Below, in pieces: positions 28,814-37,034 of a stretch of 64,000 nucleotides of DNA. Each line of letters begins with the position of its first letter. Positions within the stretch are counted from its first letter, which is position 1. The stretch covers positions 1-64,000 of the forward strand of contig NZ_BCRG01000008.1 of the NCBI RefSeq assembly GCF_001552475.1, given 5' to 3'. The position numbers and the translations under genes are program-made. The notes beneath the pieces are model-generated. The model was not told the origin of the DNA. It searched no databases and was given only the letters and a program-made list of their open reading frames with translations. The DNA comes from Microbacterium oleivorans NBRC 103075 (lineage in GTDB: Bacteria > Actinomycetota > Actinomycetes > Actinomycetales > Microbacteriaceae).

Positions 28814-30154
28814 GTGACCCCTGATGACGCCGCGGCCGCCCGAGGCCGCGTGGCTCTCGGATGGGTCGATGACGAGGGCCTGTCGAGCCCCTCATCCCGG
28901 AGCGCGGCGACCGAGGATCTCCTGCCACCCCTGCGCCGCCGACGACGCGTCGGCGGCCGCGTCTTCGCGATTCCGGCGGTCGCGACCCTCCTCCTCGCCG
29001 TCGCCTACGTCGCGGCCGCCCTCCTCTGGCCGCTGTCCGCGTTGACGCCGACGACCACCGCAGCAGAGGTAGCCCCGCTCACGGGTGCGACGAGCAGGAT
29101 CACGTGGCCCGCCGAGGGTGAGGCCGCCGTCGGCATCGACGGCTTCGCGGCCGCCGTCTCCTCGCCGGACCCTGCGCAGATGGCGAGCACCGCCAAACTC
29201 GTGACCGCTCTGGTCATCCTCGACAAGGCCCCGCTCACGCCCGGCGATCAGGGCCCTGCCTACGACTTCACGTTCGCCGACCGCCAGGAGTACTGGCGGT
29301 ACGTCGCGCAGAACCAGTCAGCGCTGAACGTGCCGGAGAACGCCCCACTGACGGAGTACCAGATGCTCCAGGGCATGCTCATGGCCTCGGCCAGCAACTA
29401 CGCCAACCGCCTCGCGACCGACGCGTTCGGATCGGTCGACGACTACGCCACCGCGGCCAACGCCTGGCTCGCGAAGAACGGCATCGACGGCATCACGGTG
29501 ACGGATGCCTCCGGCTACGGCCGCGACAACGTCGCCACCCCCGCGGCCATGATCGCCCTCGCGGAGAAGGCGCTCGAGAACCCGGTGATCGCGGAGATCG
29601 TCGGCACGACGTCGGCGGAGCTCCCCGGCGCCGGACTTGTCCAGAACACGAATGCCCTCCTCGGCACCGACGGGGTCGTGGGTCTGAAGACAGGCAGTTA
29701 CGTCGGCTACTACAACCTCGTCGCCGCTCAGAAGGTGGACGTCGGCGGCACCCCGACGACCCTGTTCGCTTCGGTCACCGGGCAGCCCACCGACAGCGCG
29801 CGCGCCGACGAGGCAGAGCGCCTGCTCGGCGACCTCGCCGCGGAGGCCGGCACGCCGTCGACGCTCGCCGCCGGCACCGTCGTCGGCGAGGTCACGACGG
29901 CGTGGGGAGCCTCCAGCCGGATCGTCACCGAAAAGGACGCGTCGCTGCTGCTGTGGAACGGTGCGAAGGCCGAAGCCGCGGCATCCTTCGATATCGGCGG
30001 CGACGTCGACGCCGGGGCGGAGGCGGGAACACTCACCCTCACGGGGCCTGCGGCGAAGATCGACGTGCCGATCGGTGTCGAGAAGGCACTCCCCGGCCCC
30101 GACGCCTGGTGGCGGCTGACGCACCCGCTCGAACTCGTCGGCGTGAACGACTGA
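28814..30154 (+). CDS. D-alanyl-D-alanine carboxypeptidase-like serine peptidase (PBP5/S11 family)
   Basis: 446 residues: cytoplasmic N-terminus rich in Arg (RRRRR near 42-46), one membrane anchor (about 50-72) and an extracytoplasmic S11 domain. Active serine is in the SxxK motif STAK and the third motif is KTG in GLKTGSYVG. The second motif, normally SxN, reads SAS in MASASNYAN, one residue before an Asn; this may be a real variant or an alignment shift. It would trim peptidoglycan stem peptides. The GTG follows TAGCGT by 6 nt (leaderless). Confidence 0.87.
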   Translation: MTPDDAAAARGRVALGWVDDEGLSSPSSRSAATEDLLPPLRRRRRVGGRVFAIPAVATLLLAVAYVAAALLWPLSALTPTTTAAEVAPLTGATSRITWPAEGEAAVGIDGFAAAVSSPDPAQMASTAKLVTALVILDKAPLTPGDQGPAYDFTFADRQEYWRYVAQNQSALNVPENAPLTEYQMLQGMLMASASNYANRLATDAFGSVDDYATAANAWLAKNGIDGITVTDASGYGRDNVATPAAMIALAEKALENPVIAEIVGTTSAELPGAGLVQNTNALLGTDGVVGLKTGSYVGYYNLVAAQKVDVGGTPTTLFASVTGQPTDSARADEAERLLGDLAAEAGTPSTLAAGTVVGEVTTAWGASSRIVTEKDASLLLWNGAKAEAAASFDIGGDVDAGAEAGTLTLTGPAAKIDVPIGVEKALPGPDAWWRLTHPLELVGVND

Positions 30155-30157
30155 CGA

Positions 30158-31090
30158 TCAGGCGAAGCGCACGGTCTGCTGCAGGCGCGTCCGCACGTCG
30201 AAGAGCTCGTTGCCGCCGATCTCGCGCGCGCCGGCGACGCCTCGGCGGAGCACCGTCGCAAGCGCGCTGCGGGCGACGACGACGACGGGGAGGCCCTTGA
30301 CCTTGCCGAGCTCCTCGATCGCCATGATCACGTCGTCGTCCGGGAGGACGACGATCGCGGCACTGAATTTGACCTTGGCGGCGCGCCCGAGACCACGGGC
30401 GGCGAGCACGAGCTGGGCGACCGGCGACCCGACGACGGCATCACCCTCGAGTTCGCCCCGTCGGGTCCGGACGGGTGCGCCGAAGTCCTCTGACAGCACC
30501 GCGTAGAGACCGCTGGGCCCGAGCACGATGTGGTCGAGCTTCACGTCGGGGTCGCGGCGGTCGGCCGCGACGTCGTGCCATACGGTGAAGCCCATCCCCA
30601 ACTCGGCGACGATCCGCGCAGTCGCCTCCTCCGCGAGGGCATCCGCGAGGAGGCGCCTGACCTCGTGCGGAGCGCTCCGCACGAGCGCGGGTTCGTACGG
30701 ATCGGGAAGATCCACGCCCCGACCCGCCCACTCGCGGATCAGGTCGAGGTAGCGCTCCCGGCGCCATCCCCCGGGTTGGCCGAACGAGCGGGCGCGCGGA
30801 CGGGTGTCGGCCTGCCGGGTGCGCGGACGCCACACGGGTGCGTCGCCGTCCGGCGCGTATGACGTCGTCGCGCCGAAGCCGTGACCCCGGTCATACGCGG
30901 CGCGAGCGTCGGCGGTGCCGATGAGCTCCCACGCGCGCTGCACCTGCACGAACTGCGCGGCGTCGCCGCCGGTGTCGGGATGCGTCTGGCGCAGCCGCAG
31001 CCGGTAGGCCTTCCGGAGGTCGTCGTCGCTGGCGTCGACCGCGACCCCGAGCACGTCGTAGGCCGAAGCGGAGAGGGGACTGTCGAACAC
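30158..31090 (-). CDS. J-domain protein fused to a NERD-like domain
   Basis: 310 residues. The N-terminus is a J domain (about 8-70) with the essential HPD at 37-39, so it should stimulate an Hsp70. A linker with basic and proline-rich segments follows, and the C-terminal half (about 165-300) looks like a NERD/nuclease-related fold (VKLDHIVLGPSGLYAVLSEDFG). The classical DnaJ zinc-finger and substrate domains are missing, so it is not the housekeeping DnaJ. Its start is one base after the stop of the upstream hydrolase gene, so the two share a transcript. Function unknown; a link between chaperone action and nucleic-acid handling is speculative. Confidence 0.75.
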   Translation of the reverse strand: MFDSPLSASAYDVLGVAVDASDDDLRKAYRLRLRQTHPDTGGDAAQFVQVQRAWELIGTADARAAYDRGHGFGATTSYAPDGDAPVWRPRTRQADTRPRARSFGQPGGWRRERYLDLIREWAGRGVDLPDPYEPALVRSAPHEVRRLLADALAEEATARIVAELGMGFTVWHDVAADRRDPDVKLDHIVLGPSGLYAVLSEDFGAPVRTRRGELEGDAVVGSPVAQLVLAARGLGRAAKVKFSAAIVVLPDDDVIMAIEELGKVKGLPVVVVARSALATVLRRGVAGAREIGGNELFDVRTRLQQTVRFA

Positions 31091-31091
31091 G

Positions 31092-32153
31092 TCAGCTCCA
31101 GAGGGGGGCGGTGGGGGTGAACGACAGCGCCCGGTCAGCGGTGTCAGCGGGCACCTCGGCGAGGGAGGCCGGCTTCCAGCGGGGCGAGCGGTCCTTGTCG
31201 ACGAGCTGCGCGCGGATACCTTCGACCAGGTCGGGTTGGGTGCGGCCGAACCACTCGACGAGCGCGTACTCCTGCGCGAGCGCCGACCGGAGACCGGACA
31301 GGCCCCGCGCGGAACGCACGGCCGCGAGTGTCACGGTGAGCGCTGTCGGAGCCTGTGTCTCGAGCAGATCTGCGGTGGTGAGAGCCTCCGCCTCGGGACG
31401 CTCCCTCAGCCGCGCGATGATCTCGAACACCGTCTCGGCGGCGAACGCATCGTCGATCCACGCCCGCGCCCCCTCGAAGCGCGATGCGTCGGGCGTCTCG
31501 TCGAACAGCATCGCGATCTCGGTCGGGGTGTCGGGGTCGGCGCGCGTCACGAGCGCGTGGCGGACGTCGTCGAGCCGGTCTGCGGGTACGAAGTGGTCCG
31601 CGAATCCGGCGTAGATCGCGTCGGCGGCATCCATCGTCCCGCCGGTCAGCGCGAGGTACTCGCCGATGCGCCCGGGAGCGTGCGCGAGGAGCCAGGAACC
31701 GCCGACGTCGGGGGTGAAGCCGATGCGGGTCTCGGGCATCGCGAGGCGCGAGCGTTCCGTGACGATCCGCACCGAAGCGTGACTGGCCAGTCCGATCCCG
31801 CCGCCCATCGTGACGCCGTCGGCGAAGACCACGATCTGCTTCGGGTACTCGGCGATGCGGGCGTTCAGCGCGTACTCGTCACGGAAGAAGCCCATCGCAG
31901 CCGCGGCATCCCCCGCGAGGATCTGCTCGCGGAGCGCACGGACGTCGCCACCCGCGCAGAACCCGCGGTCACCGGATCCATCGAGCAGGATGAGGCGGAT
32001 GTCGGGATGGTGCTCCCATGCATCGAGCGCCTCGGCGATGCCACTGATCATGCCGTGGTCGACGGCGTTGATCGCTTCGGGGCGGTCGAGCGTGATGCGC
32101 CCCACACTCCCCTCCGCACGGACGAGCAGGCGGGATGCCGCGGGTTCACTCAC
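31092..32153 (-). CDS. 3-hydroxyisobutyryl-CoA hydrolase (crotonase family)
   Basis: 353 residues, longer than normal enoyl-CoA hydratases and matching HIBCH-type enzymes with the extra C-terminal domain. Signatures: LNRP-like LDRPEAINAVDHGM, RGFCAGGDVRAL, DGVTMGGGIGLASH and MPETRIGFTPDVGGSW. The enzyme hydrolyses 3-hydroxyisobutyryl-CoA in valine degradation. It starts with GTG, 7 nt after TAACGT (complement of 32161-32166), so it is probably leaderless; the J-domain gene follows immediately. Confidence 0.92.
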   Translation of the reverse strand: MSEPAASRLLVRAEGSVGRITLDRPEAINAVDHGMISGIAEALDAWEHHPDIRLILLDGSGDRGFCAGGDVRALREQILAGDAAAAMGFFRDEYALNARIAEYPKQIVVFADGVTMGGGIGLASHASVRIVTERSRLAMPETRIGFTPDVGGSWLLAHAPGRIGEYLALTGGTMDAADAIYAGFADHFVPADRLDDVRHALVTRADPDTPTEIAMLFDETPDASRFEGARAWIDDAFAAETVFEIIARLRERPEAEALTTADLLETQAPTALTVTLAAVRSARGLSGLRSALAQEYALVEWFGRTQPDLVEGIRAQLVDKDRSPRWKPASLAEVPADTADRALSFTPTAPLWS

Positions 32154-32197
32154 TCGGGCAACGTTACCGGCCCGCTGCTCGGCGTCTGCCGTGCGGG

Positions 32198-32674
32198 TCA
32201 GGCCTGGGCCGGTCGCGGCGCCCGCCGACGTGCCGGCCGACCCGCTGCGGCAGATTCGGAATCGGGCCGCTGCACGGGGATCTCGGTCGTCACGAGGTCG
32301 ACGACGTCGATGGGCTCGTCCTCAGCTTCGAGGCGGAGAGCCTGCACGAGAGCGAGACCGTGGCGAGTCGTGATGACGAGGCGCTGGAACTCGGGGTCGC
32401 CCTCGAGGTCGATGACGACCGAGGCGCGCCGACGCCGGACGAGCACGAAATCATCGCCGCCCGCGGAACGCCAGATGCCCATCGCGATCGTTCGCGGGAC
32501 GACGGAGCCGGGGTTCGGAACACCCCGCAGCCACGACCACGGGTCGTCGACCAGCTGAACCTTGGTGATGTGTGCGCGCTCGACGCGGACGGCATCCTTC
32601 CGGAACGCCAGCACACGCTCCGTGGCGGAGAGCGCGACCTCCAGTCGCGACGAATCGAGCAGTAGCGTCACCAT
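32198..32674 (-). CDS. Conserved hypothetical protein, PH-like fold
   Basis: 158 residues. The body (about 1-115) is predicted beta-rich with one C-terminal helix (FQRLVITTRHGLALVQALRLEAE), a layout resembling bacterial PH-like domains; the tail is rich in Arg, Ala and Pro. No catalytic motif or membrane span is seen. CAGACT (complement of 32681-32686) lies 6 nt before the ATG. The function cannot be assigned. Confidence 0.7.
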   Translation of the reverse strand: MVTLLLDSSRLEVALSATERVLAFRKDAVRVERAHITKVQLVDDPWSWLRGVPNPGSVVPRTIAMGIWRSAGGDDFVLVRRRRASVVIDLEGDPEFQRLVITTRHGLALVQALRLEAEDEPIDVVDLVTTEIPVQRPDSESAAAGRPARRRAPRPAQA

Positions 32675-32745
32675 GAGATCAGTCTGCCAAACCCGCCCGC
32701 CGTGACGGATGCCGGGGCCGCAACGATCCGGTCTCGACCTCGGCG

Positions 32746-33573
32746 TCAGCCCTGGATGCGGGGAAAAGAGCCGGTCGGTGGAGCGAGCTCGTCGATCGCG
32801 TGCGGCAGGGGGAACTGCCCGACGGCGGAGATGAGGCCCGCGACCGTCTGCTCCTTCGCGGTGACGCTCACGCCGAGGCCGGCACGGCGGGCATCCTTCG
32901 CGGTACGGGGACCGATCGCGGCAATGACGGTCGACTCCGGGATGTCGGAGAACTGCTCGTGCACCTGCTCTGCGACCGATCCACTGGTCACGAGGATCGC
33001 GTTGATGCGTCCCGGCCGGACGTCGGCCGCGACCTTGTCGGTCACGGGCACGCCAACGGTGCGATAGGCGACGACGCTGCGCACGTCGTGGCCGGCCTCC
33101 TCGAGGAGACGGGTGAGCACCGGCTTGGCGAGCTCACTGCGGAGCGTGAGGACCCGCATGGGGTTGGGCTCCAGCGCGATGAGCTGACCGGCCATCCCGG
33201 CGGCGGAGTTGTCCTCTTCGGGGACGAGATCGACGCGATAGCCGACAGCTCCGAGCGCGGCCGCCGTCGTCTCGCCCACGGCGGCGACCTTCGTCGAGTG
33301 AGGGATGACGGCACGGTACGCGTGCAGGACGTCCACCGTCGTGGAGCTCGTGAGCGTCACCCAGTCGAACACTCCTGCCGCGAGGTCGCGCAGCGCCGAC
33401 TCGAGATCGGTGGGGTCCTCGGACGGAGCGAAGTTGATGAGCGGGGCGATGACCGGGGTCGCACCCTGTGCCCGCAGAGCCGCAGCGACGCTGTCTCCCC
33501 AGGGACCTCCGCGCGGGACGAGCACACGCCAGCCCTTGAGGGGCTTCGGTGCTGTCGCAGCGGATGTGTTCAT
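32746..33573 (-). CDS. hemD: Uroporphyrinogen-III synthase
   Basis: 275 residues of the HemD family, which cyclises hydroxymethylbilane to uroporphyrinogen III. Typical segments: VLVPRGGPWGDSVAAALRAQGA at the start, WVTLTSSTTVDVL, KVAAVGETTAAAL and VTSGSVAEQ. It is isolated here from hemA, hemB and hemC but close to a protoporphyrinogen oxidase gene (34910-36325). The ATG at 33573 was chosen because the family N-terminus follows within 15 residues; a 134-nt leader is implied by the promoter below. Confidence 0.9.
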   Translation of the reverse strand: MNTSAATAPKPLKGWRVLVPRGGPWGDSVAAALRAQGATPVIAPLINFAPSEDPTDLESALRDLAAGVFDWVTLTSSTTVDVLHAYRAVIPHSTKVAAVGETTAAALGAVGYRVDLVPEEDNSAAGMAGQLIALEPNPMRVLTLRSELAKPVLTRLLEEAGHDVRSVVAYRTVGVPVTDKVAADVRPGRINAILVTSGSVAEQVHEQFSDIPESTVIAAIGPRTAKDARRAGLGVSVTAKEQTVAGLISAVGQFPLPHAIDELAPPTGSFPRIQG

Positions 33574-33706
33574 GGTTCGGGCTCTCGTGTAGGCGGTGGC
33601 CGCCCCTGAGCGTGACGGCCGACGCTCAGCAGAAGAATGAGCGCAGTTGCGCACGTTCGGGACCGTGTCGTCGGCAGCAATCGCGCCATCGCCGCTGCCT
33701 GAACCG

Positions 33707-33712
33707 AGCATA
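33707..33712 (-). promoter_or_regulatory. Candidate -10 box upstream of hemD
   Basis: TATGCT on the minus strand, in the 174-bp gap between hemD and the DUF3618 gene. If used, it gives a leader of about 125 nt before hemD. Nothing else recognisable is in the gap. Confidence 0.4.
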
Positions 33713-33747
33713 CCCCCGGCGTCGGCAGCGGCGACGCGACGTGATCG

Positions 33748-34014
33748 TCAGCGCGTGTACAGCCGGACGGCGCCCCAGACGAGCAAACCGACGGCGACCG
33801 CGGCACCGACGGCGGCGATCGCAGCGCCCGACGGGTTACGGTCGGCGAACTCGCGAGCGGACACCTGCGCACGTCGGGTGGCGCGTGCCGTGCGCTTGGG
33901 GATGTTCGCCTTCTCTTCGATCGCGACCAGGGCCGCTTTCAGTTCAGCGCGCGCACGCTCGACCGGGTCGGTGATGCCGAGCGGGACGGCGGTGCGGGGG
34001 AGGTCAGAACTCAT
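33748..34014 (-). CDS. DUF3618 membrane protein
   Basis: 88 residues: charged N-terminus with the DUF3618 pattern VERARAELKAALVAIEEKAN, a basic middle and one C-terminal membrane span (about 63-82) ending RLYTR. The family is usual in actinobacteria beside phage-holin-like and YtxH-like proteins. Here it overlaps the holin-like gene by 11 bp. A role in envelope stress or membrane organisation is inferred only from the neighbourhood. Confidence 0.85.
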   Translation of the reverse strand: MSSDLPRTAVPLGITDPVERARAELKAALVAIEEKANIPKRTARATRRAQVSAREFADRNPSGAAIAAVGAAVAVGLLVWGAVRLYTR

Positions 34015-34414
34015 CGGCCACTTCCTTCACGATTCGGGCGTCGGTCGACAGGGCCTTCGCGGGGTTCTCGCGATTCTTCATGCGCCGCACACGGAGGAGT
34101 CCGAGGAGGGCGGTGATGACCACGAGAAGGAGTCCGAGCCCAACGAGGATGAGCGCCGCGAGCCACGGTGCGATCCACGATGAGAGCCCGATGATGGTGA
34201 ACGCGCCGATCGCCGGCAACGTCCAGAACAAGAAGAACAGGGCCAGAACGAACCAGAGCCCGACGACTCCGGCATCCTTCCCGGTACGCGCCGCCCACGT
34301 CTTCGCCGCGTTGATCTCGGCGACGATGAGGTTCTTGACCAGCTCGGGCAGGTCTCCGACAAGACCGAGGAAGCTGTCGTCGCCTCGATCCCGGAATCCG
34401 CGCGGCGTGCTCAT
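34004..34414 (-). CDS. Phage-holin-family membrane protein (Actinobacterial holin superfamily III)
   Basis: 136 residues. An amphipathic N-terminal region (FLGLVGDLPELVKNLIVAEI) precedes two long hydrophobic segments (about 48-70 and 78-105), the pattern of the chromosomal holin-superfamily III/DUF1469 proteins. These are standard chromosomal genes in actinobacteria and not evidence of a prophage. It overlaps the YtxH-like gene by 4 bp and the DUF3618 gene by 11 bp, so the three form one translationally coupled unit. Confidence 0.85.
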   Translation of the reverse strand: MSTPRGFRDRGDDSFLGLVGDLPELVKNLIVAEINAAKTWAARTGKDAGVVGLWFVLALFFLFWTLPAIGAFTIIGLSSWIAPWLAALILVGLGLLLVVITALLGLLRVRRMKNRENPAKALSTDARIVKEVADEF

Positions 34415-34821
34415 GAGGCGGACGAGGGCTTCTTGGCCGTGCTCGACGATGCGGAGCTGCGGGTCGACGACGCGCGGCCGGTCGACTTCTTCGCGGCATC
34501 GGCCGTGGTCTTGGCGGCATCCTTCACGTCGTCGGCGGCATCCTCGGATGCGTCGAGCGCAGCGTCGAGCTTCTGCCCGGGAGTGCCGGAGGTGGTGGCG
34601 GCGCGGGTGACCTTGACGGCCCCGTTCCAGAGCACGCTCGGCAGGGCGAAGGCGGCGGACTTGCCGAACTCGCCGACCTTGTCGACCTGCTTTTTGACGG
34701 CCGGCGTGTTGTACACACGCAGGTAGGCGTCCTTGATCTGCTCGTAGCGCTGGCGGCCCGCGCGGGCCCCGAGGACATAGCCGGCGGTGAGCCCGACGAC
34801 GATTCCGATCTTGCCCTTCAT
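34411..34821 (-). CDS. YtxH-like protein with one membrane segment and Ala/Ser/Lys tail
   Basis: 136 residues. A glycine-rich N-terminal membrane segment (KIGIVVGLTAGYVLGARAG) is followed by a helical region and a low-complexity tail rich in Ala, Asp, Lys and Ser. The layout matches YtxH-type general stress proteins. GAGGAATCGCC precedes the ATG, and TACGCT (complement of 34863-34868) is a plausible -10. It is the first gene of the three-gene cluster with holin-like and DUF3618 proteins. Confidence 0.8.
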   Translation of the reverse strand: MKGKIGIVVGLTAGYVLGARAGRQRYEQIKDAYLRVYNTPAVKKQVDKVGEFGKSAAFALPSVLWNGAVKVTRAATTSGTPGQKLDAALDASEDAADDVKDAAKTTADAAKKSTGRASSTRSSASSSTAKKPSSAS

Positions 34822-34909
34822 GGCGATTCCTCACGTTCGAAGCGATGTGATGCCGTGGTCCCAGCGTATCGGCGCATGCCGTTCGCGGTATCCACCCTTG
34901 ACAGGTGGC

Positions 34910-36325
34910 TCAGGTCGAGGCACCCTCACTGTCCGCGTGCCACAGCAGACCCGACCGGATGCGTTCCGCTTCCATCTTCGCGTCGGTCGCAACGCGTGCC
35001 AGGCCGGTCCCGTCGATCCACGCCCCGACGACGCCGAGGCGCGCATCGGTGCGGGCAGCGCGGCGGACCTCGTCCCGCTCGGGCGACAGCGCCGATGACG
35101 GCAGTGCACGCGGCCAGCGCGCACGCGACGACGCGCGGACGGCGCCCAGGCCAGTGCCGAGCAACTCGGCGGCGGCGGCGGTCGACGCGGCGATCGCCTC
35201 GGCATCCGTCTGCTCGCTGGCCGGGAGCGTCACCCGGACGATGTGCGGAGCGCCGGGCGCGTGCGGCCACGTCGCGGTCGCGTGCACGACGGCGAGCGCG
35301 GACGCCTCGCCCGGCACGGCGTAGACGGCGTGACCGCGCGGGCGGGAGTCCAACGCGGGAGCGTCGAGAACGAGGGTCACGACGTCGACGTCGTCGGGAG
35401 AGAAGACGGGGCCGTCGAGCCCCGTGAGGTGCGCCGCGATCAGTCCGCGCGCAGGGCGCTCGGGCGTCGCGACGATCACCGCGTCGACGTCGAGCGTGTC
35501 GCCATCGCCCGCCGTCGTCACCGTCCATCCGTCCGCCGTCGGCGAGACCGCGGTGACCTCGGCCTCGGTCCGGATCTCCACGTCGAGGTCGGCGAGTCGG
35601 GCGGCGAGGGCGTCGACGAACACCGACATCCCGCCGTCGATCGTCCCGCGCGAGGGGCGCGTCGCGGCATCCGCGTCGGGCAGCTGCTGCGCGACGGCGC
35701 CCGAGAGCGACCCGGTGCGCGTGAGGGCGGAGTTGAGGCCCCGAGCGGCGCGATCGACGTCGACCTGCTCGGGAGGGACGCCGTGGATGCCGTAGGTGAG
35801 GGGCGCCACCATCCGTTCGAGCACGCGCGCACCCATCCGCTTCTGCACGAGGGTGCCGAGGTTGTGCTCGACGCCGATCGTGAGAGGCGGCCGGAGGCGG
35901 TCGACGTACGCGCGCCACGAACCCGCCGTGCCGACGATCCGGCGCACGCGGGCGTCGAACGGGTTCGCGGGGATGCCGAGGACCGATGCGTCGGGAAGGG
36001 GCGCGACGCCGTGCGGCCCGGCCACCCAGGTCTCGGCGTCGCGGGCGGTCACGATCCGGTCCCGGAGACCCAGCTCGTCGACGAGGTCCTGGAGGGCGCC
36101 GGGGGCGATGCGGAAGCCGTCCGCCGCGATATCCGTCATCGTCCCGTCGAGCTCCTCGGAGGAGACGATGCCCCCGAGCCGATCGCTCGCCTCGAGCATC
36201 GTGACCCGGATGCCGACCTTCGCGCAGTGCAGGGCCGCGACGAGCCCGGCGATCCCGCCCCCGACGACGGCGACGCGCGCGCGGCGCGCCTGCGAGATCA
36301 GGTCGGTGGCAGCGTCGGACGTCAT
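34910..36325 (-). CDS. hemY: Protoporphyrinogen/coproporphyrinogen oxidase
   Basis: 471 residues of the flavin amine-oxidase-like HemY/HemG family. The FAD dinucleotide motif VGGGIAGL is at 21-28, followed by EASDRLGG; the PPO-type segments LTYGIHGVPPEQVDVDRAARG and SRARWPRALPS are present. Gram-positive members convert coproporphyrinogen III to coproporphyrin III in the coproporphyrin-dependent haem route. The ATG at 36325 has GAGAGGATGGGGGG upstream; a GTG 6 codons earlier is possible. Confidence 0.9.
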   Translation of the reverse strand: MTSDAATDLISQARRARVAVVGGGIAGLVAALHCAKVGIRVTMLEASDRLGGIVSSEELDGTMTDIAADGFRIAPGALQDLVDELGLRDRIVTARDAETWVAGPHGVAPLPDASVLGIPANPFDARVRRIVGTAGSWRAYVDRLRPPLTIGVEHNLGTLVQKRMGARVLERMVAPLTYGIHGVPPEQVDVDRAARGLNSALTRTGSLSGAVAQQLPDADAATRPSRGTIDGGMSVFVDALAARLADLDVEIRTEAEVTAVSPTADGWTVTTAGDGDTLDVDAVIVATPERPARGLIAAHLTGLDGPVFSPDDVDVVTLVLDAPALDSRPRGHAVYAVPGEASALAVVHATATWPHAPGAPHIVRVTLPASEQTDAEAIAASTAAAAELLGTGLGAVRASSRARWPRALPSSALSPERDEVRRAARTDARLGVVGAWIDGTGLARVATDAKMEAERIRSGLLWHADSEGAST

Positions 36326-36375
36326 CCCCCCATCCTCTCCCACGGTGGCGATGCGGACGGTGGGAACATGGATCC

Positions 36376-36951
36376 ATGGCTCTTCACATCACCGGCGACG
36401 AGGCCGCCGACGCGCTCCTCACCGACGAACCACTCGCCCTGCTCATCGGGATGCTGCTCGACCAGCAAATTGCGATGGAGACGGCGTTCGCGGGCCCTCT
36501 GAAGATCCGCGATCGGACAGGTGCGCTCGATGCCGCCGGGATCGCGGCCGCCGACCCCGAGGAGTTCGCGGCCGCCTTCAGTCAGTCCCCTGCCGTCCAC
36601 CGCTTCCCCGGCTCGATGGCGGGCCGCGTCCAAGCCCTCTGCCAAGCGCTCGCCGACGACTGGAAGGGCGATGCCGCGGCCCTCTGGACCGCGGGCGAAC
36701 CGGACGGCGCGACCGTGCTGAAGCGACTCAAGGCGCTGCCGGGCTTCGGCGAGCAGAAGGCGCGGATCTTCGTCGCGCTCCTCGGCAAGCAGTACGGCTT
36801 CTCCGGCGACGGATGGCGCGAGGCCGCCGGCGCGTACGGCGAGGAGGGCTCGTTCCGTTCGGTCGCTGACATCGTCTCGCCCGAGTCACTCACCAAGGTG
36901 CGCGAGCATAAGCGCGCCGCGAAGGCGGCGGCGAAGGCCGCGAAGGGCTGA
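36376..36951 (+). CDS. HhH-GPD family base-excision-repair-like protein
   Basis: 191 residues. The N-terminal LLIGMLLDQQIAMETAF and the helix-hairpin-helix LKALPGFGEQKARIFVALLGK match an actinobacterial group of HhH-GPD proteins related to DNA glycosylases. It lacks the iron-sulfur cysteines of EndoIII/MutY, and the usual VDTHV catalytic aspartate region reads GFSGDGW, so activity is uncertain. It is divergent from the protoporphyrinogen oxidase gene and ends near glyS with a palindromic element between. Confidence 0.82.
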   Translation: MALHITGDEAADALLTDEPLALLIGMLLDQQIAMETAFAGPLKIRDRTGALDAAGIAAADPEEFAAAFSQSPAVHRFPGSMAGRVQALCQALADDWKGDAAALWTAGEPDGATVLKRLKALPGFGEQKARIFVALLGKQYGFSGDGWREAAGAYGEEGSFRSVADIVSPESLTKVREHKRAAKAAAKAAKG

Positions 36952-36968
36952 CTCGCACGATCGACCCT

Positions 36969-37025
36969 TCCAGGGACGTCAGACGTCGCGGATGACTCTC
37001 CGCGGCGACCGATCGTGTCCCTGGA
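36969..37025. repeat. Palindromic intergenic element, class B, copy 1
   Basis: TCCAGGGAC (36969-36977) is mirrored by GTCCCTGGA (37017-37025). A second inverted pair, CACGATCG near 36956 and CGATCGTG near 37009, and an inner GTCGCGG/CCGCGGC pair could fold into a branched structure. It fills the gap between the convergent HhH-GPD and glyS genes. A related element is at 52046-52104. Confidence 0.65.
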
Positions 37026-37034
37026 GCGGTCGGC

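Noticed and set aside
34004..34414. Prophage signal from a holin-family protein
   Set aside because: Superfamily III holin-like proteins are normal chromosomal genes in actinobacteria, and no phage structural, integrase or lysin gene is near.
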